From Struthidea cinerea (taxonomy: Eukaryota > Chordata > Aves > Passeriformes > Corcoracidae): a stretch of 64,000 nucleotides of DNA. The stretch is taken from NCBI GenBank assembly GCA_013397865.1, contig VZTI01003805.1, forward strand, positions 951,358 through 1,015,357, given 5' to 3'. The translations under genes were made by a program, and so were the position numbers. Shown piece after piece: positions 12,901 to 25,022 of the stretch (position 1 is the stretch's first letter; the number at the start of each line of letters is the position of its first letter). Under the pieces are notes generated by a model. It had not been told where the DNA came from. It saw nothing but the letters and a program-made list of their open reading frames with translations, and did no database searches.

Positions 12901-15900
12901 TTACATGGTGTTACTTTTTTATTGCTTTATATTGCACATGTTTGGTTTTAATAGTTGCATCCTTCATTTCATTAATTTCAGATTAAAAATTAAATTGCAA
13001 CTGAAGTTCAGCCATAGCTCCTAAAGCATAAAAAATAAGCTTTGGTCTTCACTTTCTAGAATGACAGTGGGGGTGGAATACAGACTAAGTAGAAAAATAA
13101 TCTCTTAGCAAGAACTGTGATGTTATTCATAACAGCTGCTGGTAACTGTGAGATCTGTGTTCATTTCTGTACTACAACCTTTAGTTTTATTGCACTCTGG
13201 TTACCCAAGGTTAATTTAGCCTTTAGCAATTACAGATTTTAGGAGCACTCAGCAAGGGATTGCCTTTTGCCATTGATATCAATGCAAAATTTGTAAATAC
13301 TCAGTAAGATCCAGACTGTACTTTTAACTTCAGCTCTGTTTTCAGATGGTCTTTTTTTTTTTAATGTGGTATCTCATTTGCTAAAAAACTGATACAGAAC
13401 TGTTCAGAACTTGGGAGTTCACGTTATAAAGCATTAAAAGGGTTTGCTATGCAAAGACTTACGTCTACACTTAAATCCAGACTTCTCAAAACTCCCACAG
13501 AAGTCTTAACTCTTAGAGATGCAAAATATGCCAAAAGAAAGAAAGATTTTAAGTAATTTAAAGGAATAGGTTATAAATTCGTGGATATTTCAATGTAGAG
13601 ATGAAACTGAAATATGGATCCACAACATGGTTTGTTTCACCTTGGATTCCACCGAATTCAGTCCACTTTTAGAGTTTTTGTCATTCCCTCAGGACTTCAG
13701 TTTTGCACTTGCAGCAGGGACTTACTCAAAGGCTGAACTGAGGCAGAAGATGAGGGAACAATGACCCTGTTACATCCCCAGACGCTGAAGTGTTTGCAAG
13801 ACCACACATGCTTTGAGGACAATAAATCCAGGGATTAGAAATTCCTAGAAAGTCCAAATTCACATAAAGTAGGAACTAAATCTGATGGTGAACTCCCAGG
13901 CCCACTTCAGCCTGTGATGAGTTTCCAGGACTGGCACCCCCTGTCTCTGATATGTGTGAAGAAACAAGGAAGGGTGATTTTTCTAAAAGTCACAAGCACC
14001 TCTCAGAGTAACACAGCAAGAAGTGGGCAGGAGACATAGAGCAGAAGTCAAACAGAAAGAACAAAGTCATTAAATATTTGTAGTGGAGCTGGCAAAAATA
14101 TGGTTTATCAAAAATATAACTGTACTGAAGTAGAAGCATTTTGTGGATTTTTTGATATTTCTGCCATTTCTGCAGTGGTGAGGGGGTTTTTGAGAGGACT
14201 GAATTGAGAGTCTGACTTTTCTCTAAAAGCAGCTATTTTGACACAGCTGTTTCATGAAAAGTTTCAAATGGTTTTTAATTTCGCATTGGGGAAAAAAAGC
14301 TAACACCATCTTCAAAGCTGCTGAACAACACCATTTCTGTCCTCTGTGGAGCTCCTGCTCAAGAGGGCAAGAAATAGGATAACATCTAAGAGATATAGCA
14401 AGTAAGTAGGGTTTTTCAGTGGGTTAGATGATAAAAAGCACAAAAAAAAGGCATGTTGAGCTCACTGTGGCTTTGAATTTACAGCTTAGAAAGCAAAGCT
14501 CTTTGCATTGCTGAATAATTAATATGAGTAAGATATCCCAGTGTAAAATCTTAGAAGGGACAGAGCCCCTGTTTTTACAATGGAGTTCTTAATGGCTGTC
14601 CTGTATCTTTAGTCTCAGCACAGCTGCAGTTTGTATATCCATTAGTTATTTTCAGTGAGAGTATAAAAACCTTAATCTAAGTTTCCATAGAGGAGAAGTT
14701 ACTTTATGCTGCTACTGACCATACCATTCCATGAAAGAGCCATGTTTGCAATCAGTCAGAGATTTACTGGAGCACAGTCCCCCCTGCCATTGCAAATATT
14801 GTGCCATGGGTTTGTGCTTCTGGGGTTGCTTCGGTGGCTGGAGTCCCATCTGAATCGTGGAATGTATCGGGACCTGTTAAGGTTGGCAGTCCTGCGCTGG
14901 GAAACAAGGATCTTACTAAACTCTGAGTAGGAATTAGTGACCGTCTCAGAAAAATCTGGGGTTTTGCACTGCTTGAGCATTTGTGCTGCTATTAGGAGAA
15001 TGAAAAGCTGGGAATAAGGAGTGAAATACCAAGTAGGAGTTGCCTAAGGGCAGCTGAAAGTACAGAGGTAGTCAGCTCACACACCTCTCATGTATCAAAT
15101 ATTAAGCCTGAGCAGGTGAAGGCAGCTCTACACAAAGTTGTGCTGGGGAGTCTTGGATTGCTGTGTCTGAAAAACAGGCGTTCTCCTAAGCTGCCTGTGA
15201 GTGACACAGCACTGCAAGCCTTTTCTGTGTAAAAACACAGACATTTGCTGTCTGCCTGAGCTCTGGTCAGTGGCTGGAGCTGTCTCGTGGGTTGTTAGGC
15301 TGGTGGGGAGCAACCTTGGGCTTGAGACCAGCACAGTATAAAAAGGCACTGACACTTCTCTTTATAAAGGTGTGATAGGAAATATTAAACTAAACAGAAC
15401 AAAAGAGGAGGGGATTGTGAGGCTCAGAGGAATAGGATGAACTGAATATATTTTTTAGAGATAGAAAAAGCAATTCTAAGTGTCCAAACAAATTAGAGTA
15501 CAATTGATCTTCTAGGGAGATGTGCATTTACTTTTTCTTTTGATGAATTTTGTTATCTTCGCTCTGTGATTTCCATTCTGATAAAAAGCCAGATGCTATA
15601 ATTTTGACTGTTTCTTTTCATTTGAGATGATGCTTTGTAGCAGAAGCATTTGTGTCCAAAGTAACTTATCCTGTCTAGAGATCTTTCTATGACTTTACAT
15701 CAGGAGCTGAGTATTTCAGATTGTTTAGAGACAGGCAAGTGGAAGTAAAAACAAATGAAAAAAAGCCATGATCAGGAGGATCCATATGGTACTCTTGTAA
15801 CAATTAAACTCAGTGCTCTCCTTTGCTGTGTGTCTGCAGGATGCACAAACTAATCCCTTGTGTCCAGGCTCCATGCCAAGATTAAATTAATGTTCCTAAA

Positions 15901-18900
15901 CTTTTTATTTAATCTGCTTCTGTAAGAAGAGGCCGCAGCATAGTAAATAGCTGTGTGAAAACTTGAGGATGTGTGAGCACTTTATCCCTTTCCTAACCTC
16001 TCACTCAAAGCCTTGTCTCTCACATGTGTTTTTGTGGGCGAAAGGTGGAAGAGTCCTGAGACATCTAGTGCATCTCTGACATTTTACTCTGTGTGTTAGC
16101 AAGAGTTTAGGAGCTGCTGAAAAGATCCAAACTGCACACTCTCCCTTCGAACTCATTTCATAGGCTGCCAATGCCATGGAAGTTCCACAGTTGTTCAAAG
16201 GGATAATATTGGAACTGTTTTATGGTTGTTATTTTTGCAGGACATCCCTAGCTCCTAGTACTTGCCTCTCTGGTTTGCATGGTTGAGTCTGCTGTTTAAA
16301 TTATGTGCTAGCCAGTCCAAAGTTCCTGGTTTAGCTCTCAAGTTAGAGCTAACTCATGCCTTTGATTCAAAAGAAACAGAAAAACTGATTGATCATTCAC
16401 TGTGTGCTTTGAATTAGCTAACTATGCCCCAAAACAATGCCTTTAAAATTATTCAGGGAAATAATCATTTTAATAAATGCAACATTTTCCAAGCTGCTTT
16501 ATCTCAGAAATTGTCTGCCTTGATATAGGGCCCAAGGGAAAGTAGTTTAATTAAAAAGTAAGGTTTTCTGTCAGTCTGCTGAGTCCTCTGCAGACTAACA
16601 GCTGCTGATTTTCTACTCTGAGTGTGACATGGTGATGTTCATTCTCTTATTTATCTCTGTGTATCTCACAGGGGAGCCAAATCTAGCAGGTCATGATGGA
16701 GCACCTATCCTGCTGCAGGAAATATTTCTGTTAGGCTTCCCTGCGGGACTGAAGGAATTCTGTAAGCAACATATATTTGCTAGTCAACATTCCTAATTCT
16801 GTGTCTTTATTTCACTTGGAAATCTTAGGAACGTTATTAGCTACATTCACATATTTTATTAGCATTTGTTGTTTAATTGCTCAGTAATACTTAGTGGCAG
16901 GAAATTATTGCAAGCATTGTAATAACCTTTTTAATTTTACATGCAGGCCTAGGTTGCTCTTTTCAAAATTGGTCCTTTTTTTTTTTTTAAAAGGATATAC
17001 ACAGTAAATTGGGTCAGGGCCTTATAAGGCAAGTTATCTCCTATTTTTCTCAGTGTAGACCTCACTAATCTAGAGGTGAAATAGCTTCGTGACCCATCTT
17101 TCAGACATGGATGTGGAATTAGGGCAGTGGGAGCATCTGTGGGCCTCTGTGTTTCCTGGAAAGAGGAGTGTCTGAAGCAAAGTGGTGTTTGATCTGCTGC
17201 AGCAGCACGAAAGCTGCAGTGGCAATTGCAGACGTTGCAGCCTCGAGTGAGCACTACCCAAAGAATGCAGGTAATGTGTGTGAAGACAACGACCCAGAGG
17301 TGTTTGTGATTGTTATTGACACCTGTGAAAAAGGAGAGCAGAAAATGACCCAGTTGGGAGCTGTGTAATTATGCTTCACTTGGCTCCTGGAGGATAAAGG
17401 TCCTTTTATTAATGTGCTTCTTCCACAGGCTTTACAGGGTTGCAGGATTAATTTTTCAAATAGTTCATGATAATGTGGTATTCTAAAAAATGCCAAGGCA
17501 AATATGTCTTAGGGATGCTCGTGTAACTCTTAAAGAGACTGTGCTGTGCCCTGCAGCACTGTAACTAAATGCAGCAGCTGTTCCTGTGTGCTGAGTGCGT
17601 GGCTGTGTGACACTGGACTCACTCCTGAATCCATGGGATGCTTCCAAACATGACACTTGAGGCTGACAAAAGCCTTCCAATGGTGCAGGTGGGCATGGAG
17701 CTCCACACATTTTATACTTTTTTGGTACTGTTCTTAAAATCACACTTCCTTGCTTTTTTTCTCTCTTGAATCTTGCAGATTTCAGAAAGAATAAAAGATT
17801 AAGAAATGTTTGAAATTATTTGCTATAGAGTGTTAATTTGGTAAGGCCTTGATTGCTGGGAGGAAGGAATGACAATATTTTATATTTCTATGCTTTTAGA
17901 ATAGAGGGTGTTAGCAAAAGGCACAGTCAGTAGTTAATTAAGCACATCTTTATGTGCACAAACATTTATCTCCTTTTTACTTATTTTTCTAAATCACCTC
18001 AATGTTTATTGCAGTTTTCAAATAAACATCTATCAGTTCTCCATCATTTGAGCTGGAGTGCAGACCTGAGTGGGACGTGTTGTGCGTCTCAGCAGTGGGG
18101 GATTCCAACAGAGCAATGTGGTCAGATATCTCACTAGAATCACAGTTTGTCCAGAAAAATCACACTTTTATAGCAATATTTATATAAACAAAATTGTAGA
18201 GTAGGGAAACTTATTGTGGAGCCAGGAGGAAACCCAGATATCACTGCTGCTTTTATGCTGCCCACAGAGTTATCTTTTTATCCTGAGCAATTGGTCCCTG
18301 CTTCAGCAAAAGGATGAAGCATGGTTCATTTGGTGTGAGCTTATGGCAACAATGAATTACTTGAAGTGCAAGTGCTGTTTCCTCCTCTTCCAGTTTCAAA
18401 TCCATGGGACAGGAAGCAGTGGATTTATGCTCTTGCTTTGCAGAGTGTGTTGCCCATAAAATTAGATAGGAGGAAATAATAATTTTTGGTATTATATTAA
18501 GGCATGAATGCCTCCCTCTGTTCATGATTTCAGTATTGCTTCCTGGAATTTAGTATTTCAGTATGAGTTTAATAGCATTGACTTAACTGAGCTGGAAAAG
18601 CATATGTAGTAGTTACTATCTTATTTTTTTTTTCCCTATCCTTACAGATATTTTACATCTCTAATTATTATTTTGCCTCCCTTTCCCAAAAAGCTGCCCT
18701 TTCCTCCTTCAAAACATAACCTTCTGCATTCTGTAATTATTTAAACAGTAGCTGCAGCCTGTGATAGAAAAACTTGTCAAAGCTGTAAACCTTCCCAGTG
18801 AGAGTCACTCAAAAGGTCACCAGCTCTGCACTGCAGGAGGTGTTTGCAGGATTCCAGCAGAGAAACTTGTATACAGCTGTAATTGTGGAAGGCTGGATTA

Positions 18901-20095
18901 AAAAACCCCAGAGAAACAGCAACCCCTAAAAAAGTTATTGGGAAATCTGACATTGACAGCGTGTCATGGTTCAGTGCTGTATTTCTGAGAAAGCAGCAAA
19001 TTGAGCAGTGTCCCAGCTGTGGTGCTTATTTGCAGGTGTCCATCCAGCTGCCAGGAGAGATCTTTGCTGATAAATTTTCCGAGAACAGCATGTCTGTGTT
19101 TGGATTTCCATCCACATGTAAAGCCTTAAAGATTCAAATTTGATTCATACTGAGAGTACTTCAATTTTGTTGACAAACTTTTAGTCAGAACAAGAGGAAA
19201 GTCATGCCACGTTACATAAAATTCTTGGAAGCCTACTGGTGGCATGTAGTACATGAAGAAGATTCATTAGTGGTGCCTGTCAGATACCTCTGACTTGATG
19301 GATCCATGGAGCTGAATTAAGTTCTTGAAGGACACGCCTAAGGAAAAAGCAGTGTTATTGTCATTCGTGTGCAAAGCTTTAGAGGTCACTGTAACACCTT
19401 GATCATGGCATTTCTGCCTGTTCTTTGAGTCAAAACTTGATATGCATCTGGCCTGAACAGGGATTTTGTCTCCTTCAAGGTGGGACTGGATTTGCCATGT
19501 GGTCCTGGGGCTTTGATTCTTAGGCACTTTGGAATCTCCCAGGGACTCTGTGCTTACCTCAGGAAGTATAAAACTGCAACTTTAATTTTAAATAAAGGAT
19601 TACGTATGTTGATTTGCACGTCGGAGAAAAACACACATGGAAGTGTAGTGAAATGCTACAGAGTAATAAAATTAGAGCAGGATACAAATGTAAAAGAGTG
19701 ATTTTGTCAGCAGCAAACTAATGAAGCCTGCTTTCCTGGAGGTTTGAGCTTCACGTTTGATTTACTGCTACCTAAAAGGTACAAGATAGAATTGAAGCTT
19801 TTCTTCTTGTTGAGCTTTTGGAACACTTTTGTGTGCTCTATTTTCTGTTTAGTGAGATGTGACCTCTTTGTCACCCCTATGCTTTTTCTGTAGCATCTCT
19901 GTATTGTGGAGCTGCATCATTTCATAGCACTCGAGGGAAACAATTCATCTCTTTAAAATGTAGTTGAAGTTAACAAATGGTTTCAGGAACAAATCCATGT
20001 GTGTACATCACACACCCAGACGTGTCCTGGACACAGCAGCGTCAGCTCCGTTCCGTAAGGAGTCGTGGGATTGCCAAAGCATGCAGTTATCACCA
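9939..20095 (+). other. CLSTN2: Intron sequence upstream of the first visible CLSTN2 exon, middle part
   Basis: No exon is supported. An A-rich low-complexity stretch lies at about 10670-10745 and a T-run at about 16979-16990. A perfect 16-bp palindrome is at 12560-12575. Open frames of 60-118 codons on both strands have no recognisable domains, no codon bias, and no flanking splice signals of matching phase. A stretch at about 16370-16560 is rich in homeodomain- and SOX-like cores and is noted as a possible conserved element. The remainder appears to be ordinary unique intron. Confidence 0.65.
10670..10745. repeat. A-rich low-complexity tract
   Basis: Runs of A interrupted mainly by single C residues, with a few T and G, span this interval. 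The minus-strand open frames that cross it, rich in Phe, are by-products of the composition. I recognise no SINE or LINE body next to it. Confidence 0.65.
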
Positions 20096-20836
20096 GGGTT
20101 GGAACGACCTTTAAAATCATTGAGCCCAGCATTAACCCAGCACTTCCAAGCCCATCACTAACCCATGTCCCTGAGTGCCACATTTCCATGTCTTTTGAAT
20201 CCCTCCAGGGATGGTGATGCCACCACTGGCCTGGGCAGCCTGTGCCAGTGCCTGACCCACGCTTCTGGTGGGAACATTTTTCCTAACATTCAGTCTAAAC
20301 CTTCCCTGGTGCAACTTGAAGTTGTTTACTTGCCCTATCGCTTGTTACCTTGGAGAAGAGACTGACTGCCACTACAGCCTCCTCTCAGGGAGATGTAGAG
20401 CAGTGAGGTCTCCCCTGAGCCTCCTTTTCTCCAGGCTGAGCCCCCCAGCTGTGTCAGCTGCTCCTCATTAGACTCGTGCTCCAGACCCTTCCCCAGCTCC
20501 ATTCCCCCCTCTGGACTCACTGCAGCCCCTCAATGTCTTTCTTGCAGTGAGGGACCCAGAACTGGGCACGGGATTTGAGGTGTGGCCTCACCAGTGCCGA
20601 GTACAGGGGGACAATCCCTGTCCTGGTCCTACTGGCCACACCAGTGCTGACACAAGCCAGGTGCCATCGGCCTTTTGGGTCACCTGGGCACACCTGGGTC
20701 CTGCTCAGCCACTGTTGACTGGCACCCCCAGGTCCTGTTCTACTGGGCACTTTCCAGCCACTCTGCCCCAGCCTGGAGGACTGCAGGGTTGTGGTGGCCC
20801 AGCACTTGGCCTGGCTGAACCTCAGCCAACCGAGTG
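20096..20836 (-). mobile_element. CR1 LINE 3' fragment, antisense to CLSTN2
   Basis: Read on the plus strand, this interval follows the reverse complement of avian CR1 3' ends. It begins with a GGTTGGAACGACCTTTAAAATC-like block, then phrases such as TGGGCAGCCTGTGCCAGTGCCT, a TCTCCAGGCTGAGC block, GCCTCACCAGTGCCGAGTAC, and finally a CACTTGGCCTGGCTGAACCTC block. The order matches a 5'-truncated copy of about 740 bp on the minus strand. The ORF2 remnant is not intact. CR1 is the dominant LINE of birds and other sauropsids, so this is the best taxonomic clue in the window. The subfamily cannot be assigned by eye and the boundaries are approximate. Open frames inside it are element sequence, not host genes. 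Confidence 0.88.
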
Positions 20837-23800
20837 AAACAGCATTTGGTGATTCCTGATTCATATACAACTGCTGCCTTTTTTTAACTATTGATGACAG
20901 TGATGAAATGTCAGAGATCCCAGCTTTCTATCTGAAGTCTTCAGTATTCTTGGTGTAGTGAAGGCTGAGGAGGTAGCGAAGGGAACTGTGAAAGGCCAAA
21001 TAAGCATGCAGTGTTTTTTAATAACGTCTGAAATTGATTTCAAGTGAGTGAGGCTGTGTAGTTATTAAAGAAGTAGCATTGAAGATTATTATTTCTACTG
21101 AAAGAAGCATAAATTTGGTGTTTCATATAAAAGGCAGTAATTTATAATACAGTTTTATTGATTAAGGATTATAACCACTAAATCTTGCATGTTAATGTGA
21201 CTGAATGTGAAACATTGTCTTTATCAATTTCCAAACAGTGGATAAATTTGTTGGTTATGTTTCAGAAATAACGAACTGTCAGTAGCTTTTTTTCAGGCTA
21301 TTACAATTTTTACAGAGAAAATTATATCCTTATTATCCCTGCAGTAGTAACTTATGGATCTCTACCAAGGCTTTCAAACTTAAAAGAACATAAACTTCAA
21401 AATTAATAGGTGCTTATGGCTAATGCTAGTCTGAATGATTTGAAGAAAAAACATGTCCAGAGTTTAGTTAAAACACGTATTAAAGTGAAACTCTCAGCAG
21501 AGTTCAACCCTGCAACCAGAAGGTTTTACAGGAAGCAGCTGGAAGCCCTCAGGATGTGCATCCTGACCTGGGAGAAGAGATACTTTCCCTCTGCCCTGGC
21601 AATTGCTATAGGATCTCATGAATGTGCTTCTACCTTTACATGGTGTCACCAACTTGTCCTTTTTTTAGCAATTCAGTGCTACCACCACTTCTGTGGTCAC
21701 AAAGTCCTATATCCACCTGCTCCCAAACCCATTCAAGTGAAATGAAGAACAAAGCGCAGAATTTTGCTGGGTTTTCTGTTGGGAGAAAAACAATGTCCCA
21801 ATTTGCACTCTCATTGTTTCAGCCTTGCAAAGGAGAAGGGGGGAAGGTGGTGCCAAGGTCCTGCAACTTCAGTGGTGAGTCTGAGTAGGAGAGAATCTCT
21901 GTCTCCTTTTCCTCCAATGAATTACAAAGCCATACTTACCTAAGCTTGGCACAATTCCCATTGGCATCATGTAGGTCTGGGGTTAGCTCAACTGGGTTGA
22001 AATAAAGCCCTGTAGCTCTATTTGCTAATGAGAAGTAGTATCTGTTACATTTTAAAGACACTATTTGTAATGGTTAGTAACAGTAGTTCCATGTATCTGT
22101 CAATGTGTGTGTGTCTAGCATTGGACCTTACTTAATTTTCTGCTTTGTTACAGCTCTTGCAACTCTTTTCCACTTGCAATACAGCCATTAAGACACCTTT
22201 TAAAAAACGTCATGATCCTATACATTTTAATTTTTCAACAGTGTTAACTCATTTCTTTGGAAACAGCAGTTTGAAAAAAAAAAAACTCTTACCCAGTTTT
22301 TAAAAACATTTGCAGTTGTTTTCATATCGGTAGGTTTCTGTAGCCACATTCTGGAAGTCTATGTGGGTTTTTTGGAGCGTGTTTACAAATATCTCACCAT
22401 ATCCAGGCAGCTGTCATTATTTTATCTTTGGCAAATGGGAATATGGAGACAAAATTAGAGTTATATTTAAAGCTGGGGTATCTCACATAGGAGCGGGATA
22501 TAGAGACTTCTAAAATATTTGATGAGAACTAATTGAAACAAGTGCTGCTTCTATGATTGCTTTGTATTAGGGCTCTGCCTTTGGAGAGGAAAAAAAGATA
22601 AATATTTAGATAAGGGCTGAGAGAACTTTTTTCTGCCAGGAGCTATTTCTGTTTTTTAAGAACCGTAGCTTGGACGTCTGCAAATGCTGTATGGTTTGCA
22701 ATCAAAGAGAGGATCAATAAAATAATAAACACAAACCACTGAAGTTTTCTGTGGATGGATTGTGCATCTCAGGGAAACTTCATTAAGAAACTATGAAGGC
22801 CAGTCTTCATAGAACACAATAAACAGTATTTTCCATTAGACGTCCCATGGTTGCCTTGGCTTATTTTGTATTTAATTAAAATAAAACTGAAATCCACAAT
22901 ATCATTTTAGAGGAAGGTTTTGTTTTAAAGCTACAAGGAAATTAGAATAATTTTTTTCAAAGGTTGCATGTGACAACAGTGGGATACAAACTCAGTGAGC
23001 AGTGCCCATGGTTAAAGCTGAACAAGCTGCTTCACTTCAGCCTCCTCTTAATCTTGTGCTTTGGTCCCTTGTGCACAGTTTATTACCATTGTGCAGCCTG
23101 CTTTTATGGATGTGCAAAGTGTTAGTCTTTTTCAAAATCTGATTCACAGGGTAAAGTCCATTGCTTCTTCTGTAGCCCAAATATTTGAGCTCATTGGGGG
23201 TGAACAGCAGAGAGCTTGGAAAAGAGCACAGCTTTGTCCTGGGAAACTCCATGGCCCTTTCACACCCCTGGAGGGAGGGGGTGCAGCAGGAAAATGTCCA
23301 AGCAAAGGCTTATTGGACATTTTCAGAGCCTCATAATTACCAGAACAACTGTGTGCTGATCCTATAAAGACGTTCATAGGATTGATTGCGATTGTTAAGT
23401 GTGGGATTTGTCTGCCTAAATGCCAGTGGATGTAGCTGAGCAAAGCTTCAGCTCCTGTGGTCATAAAGGGAAACCTGTGTGATGATAGTTGAGGGAATAT
23501 TCTAAAAATCCTGTGTTTCTACCTCGATGTACCTCATACCCACCCTCCCTGCGCACACACCCTTGTCATTTTTTATTTTTCACACATAATAGGAATTATG
23601 AGCTTCAGCACTTTTTTAAAGTCGCTGTCTGCTCTCTTTTGCAAAAATAAACAATAAGTTATAATAGAGAAAGAGGAGCCAGGCCTGAATTAGAGGTCAT
23701 AGATTCAGAGTTAATTTAGAATTTGGCACTTGGCTCAGATATGATTGGCAAGGAGATTTCCAAAAGGCTACAACTGTAAATTGGAAATAAATGGAAAAGG

Positions 23801-24826
23801 ATTATGTGAGTGGGAGACAGCTTTGAATCTATAATGTATGTCCCGAGACTGACGTGCTCATAGAAGAGCATGTATTTAATGTGTCATAAAAATATTTAAG
23901 TCACATTGGCCTTTGTATAAATATTTCATTTTTGAAGTTGGAGTGGTTAAAAATGAACTCAGTGTGCATATCCTTGCTATCAGTATGAAGGATAAAAAAA
24001 AGAACACCAGAAACTGGGTCTTTTTTCCCTTTCCAGACTCATATTCTCACAAGATTCTTTATGTTGTCTTTTGTGACCAAATCAATTTTTTTTAGTCCTT
24101 GCTATATCATCTGTTTTATTCTATAGTACTCCTCTGAGAGATGCTATGGATCTATTATATTAGGAAACAGTTTGGAGGCAGAGTGAGCTGCTGCCAAGAA
24201 GCCACTCATGTATGAGAGTGTGAATGTGGGTGGGTGACTGAGATGTCCAAAAGGGACACTTGTCTGTGTTCCTTCAACTACTTCTGTTCCAGAGATGATG
24301 TATGTCTGTAAATGAAGCAGGATGTATTTTGAATGTGCCCATGTTCTGCACCATTAGTTTTCCCACTGCTGGGAAACTGAACTGCAAGAATCTGCACATC
24401 TGCTACCACCTGGGAGCTCAAGTGGCTCAAGGAGCAACAGCAGTTAGGAAAAGACCACCTCTGAACTATTATCTATTTTTCTTTTTGCTATTTTCTTTAA
24501 ATAAATACAGTCTCTTAATTCAGCTCAAAGATTATTTAGCGCAGCGTTGCTGCTGGTACCATATGGGATGGCCTCTGGGGCTTTCAGAAACCATTTAGTA
24601 CTGACAGAGGAAGAGGGAGGTGTGTGCCTGGAGCTGCACCCCGCGCATCCCACTGCACAAGCACCTGCTTAATGGCCCTTTTGGATGCATCATGACCTGC
24701 TGCCCGAGTCTGTATTTCCCCCCTCTGTAACAGCAGGTGAAATACAAATGAACTTTGCAGGTGTCACTCCAGTGCATAAGACTTAGAGTCCCCCCAGTTA
24801 TGATTGTTTTGTGCTGTTCCTCACAG
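20837..24826 (+). other. CLSTN2: Intron immediately upstream of the first visible CLSTN2 exon
   Basis: No exon is supported. The intron ends with a TGTTCCTCACAG acceptor at 24826. Open frames at 21410-21745 and 23144-23464 have no recognisable domain. There is a short A-run near 22275-22286. The rest is AT-rich unique sequence. Confidence 0.7.
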
Positions 24827-25022
24827 GTGAAATATGTGCTTTTAAAATCCATGGGCAAGAAATGCCCTTCGAGGCTGTTGTGCTGAACAAGACGTCTGGA
24901 GAAGGTCGGCTTCGAGCAAAGAGTCCGATTGACTGTGAGCTGCAGAAGGAATACACATTCATCATCCAGGCCTATGACTGTGGGTCAGGACCAGGTGGAA
25001 CAAACTGGAAGAAATCTCACAA
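24827..25022 (+). CDS. CLSTN2: CLSTN2 exon, cadherin repeat 1 (probably exon 3)
   Basis: This 196-bp exon encodes part of calsyntenin-2, a type I membrane protein of postsynaptic membranes. The first two bases complete a Gly codon (phase 1 acceptor, TCACAG). 64 full codons follow, beginning EICAFKIHGQ and ending NWKKSH, plus two bases (AA) that are completed to Lys by the next exon. The translated segment carries the cadherin-1 core, with KSPIDCELQKEY and IIQAYDCGSG strands, and an NKT glycosylation sequon. It should correspond to about residues 78-143 if numbering follows the human protein. The wording is closer to CLSTN2 than to CLSTN1 or CLSTN3 as I remember them. The donor AA|GTGGGT is weak, but phase continuity with the next exon (K-AVVHIQ) fixes it. 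Upstream exons with signal peptide are outside the window. Confidence 0.95.

Noticed and set aside
20547..20837. 96-codon plus-strand frame and 117-codon minus-strand frame
   Set aside because: Both lie inside the CR1 fragment. They are remnants of element sequence and not an intact reverse transcriptase.
21410..21745. 111-codon plus-strand frame with a Lys-rich start
   Set aside because: No recognisable domain, no splice context and no codon bias. It is intronic chance.
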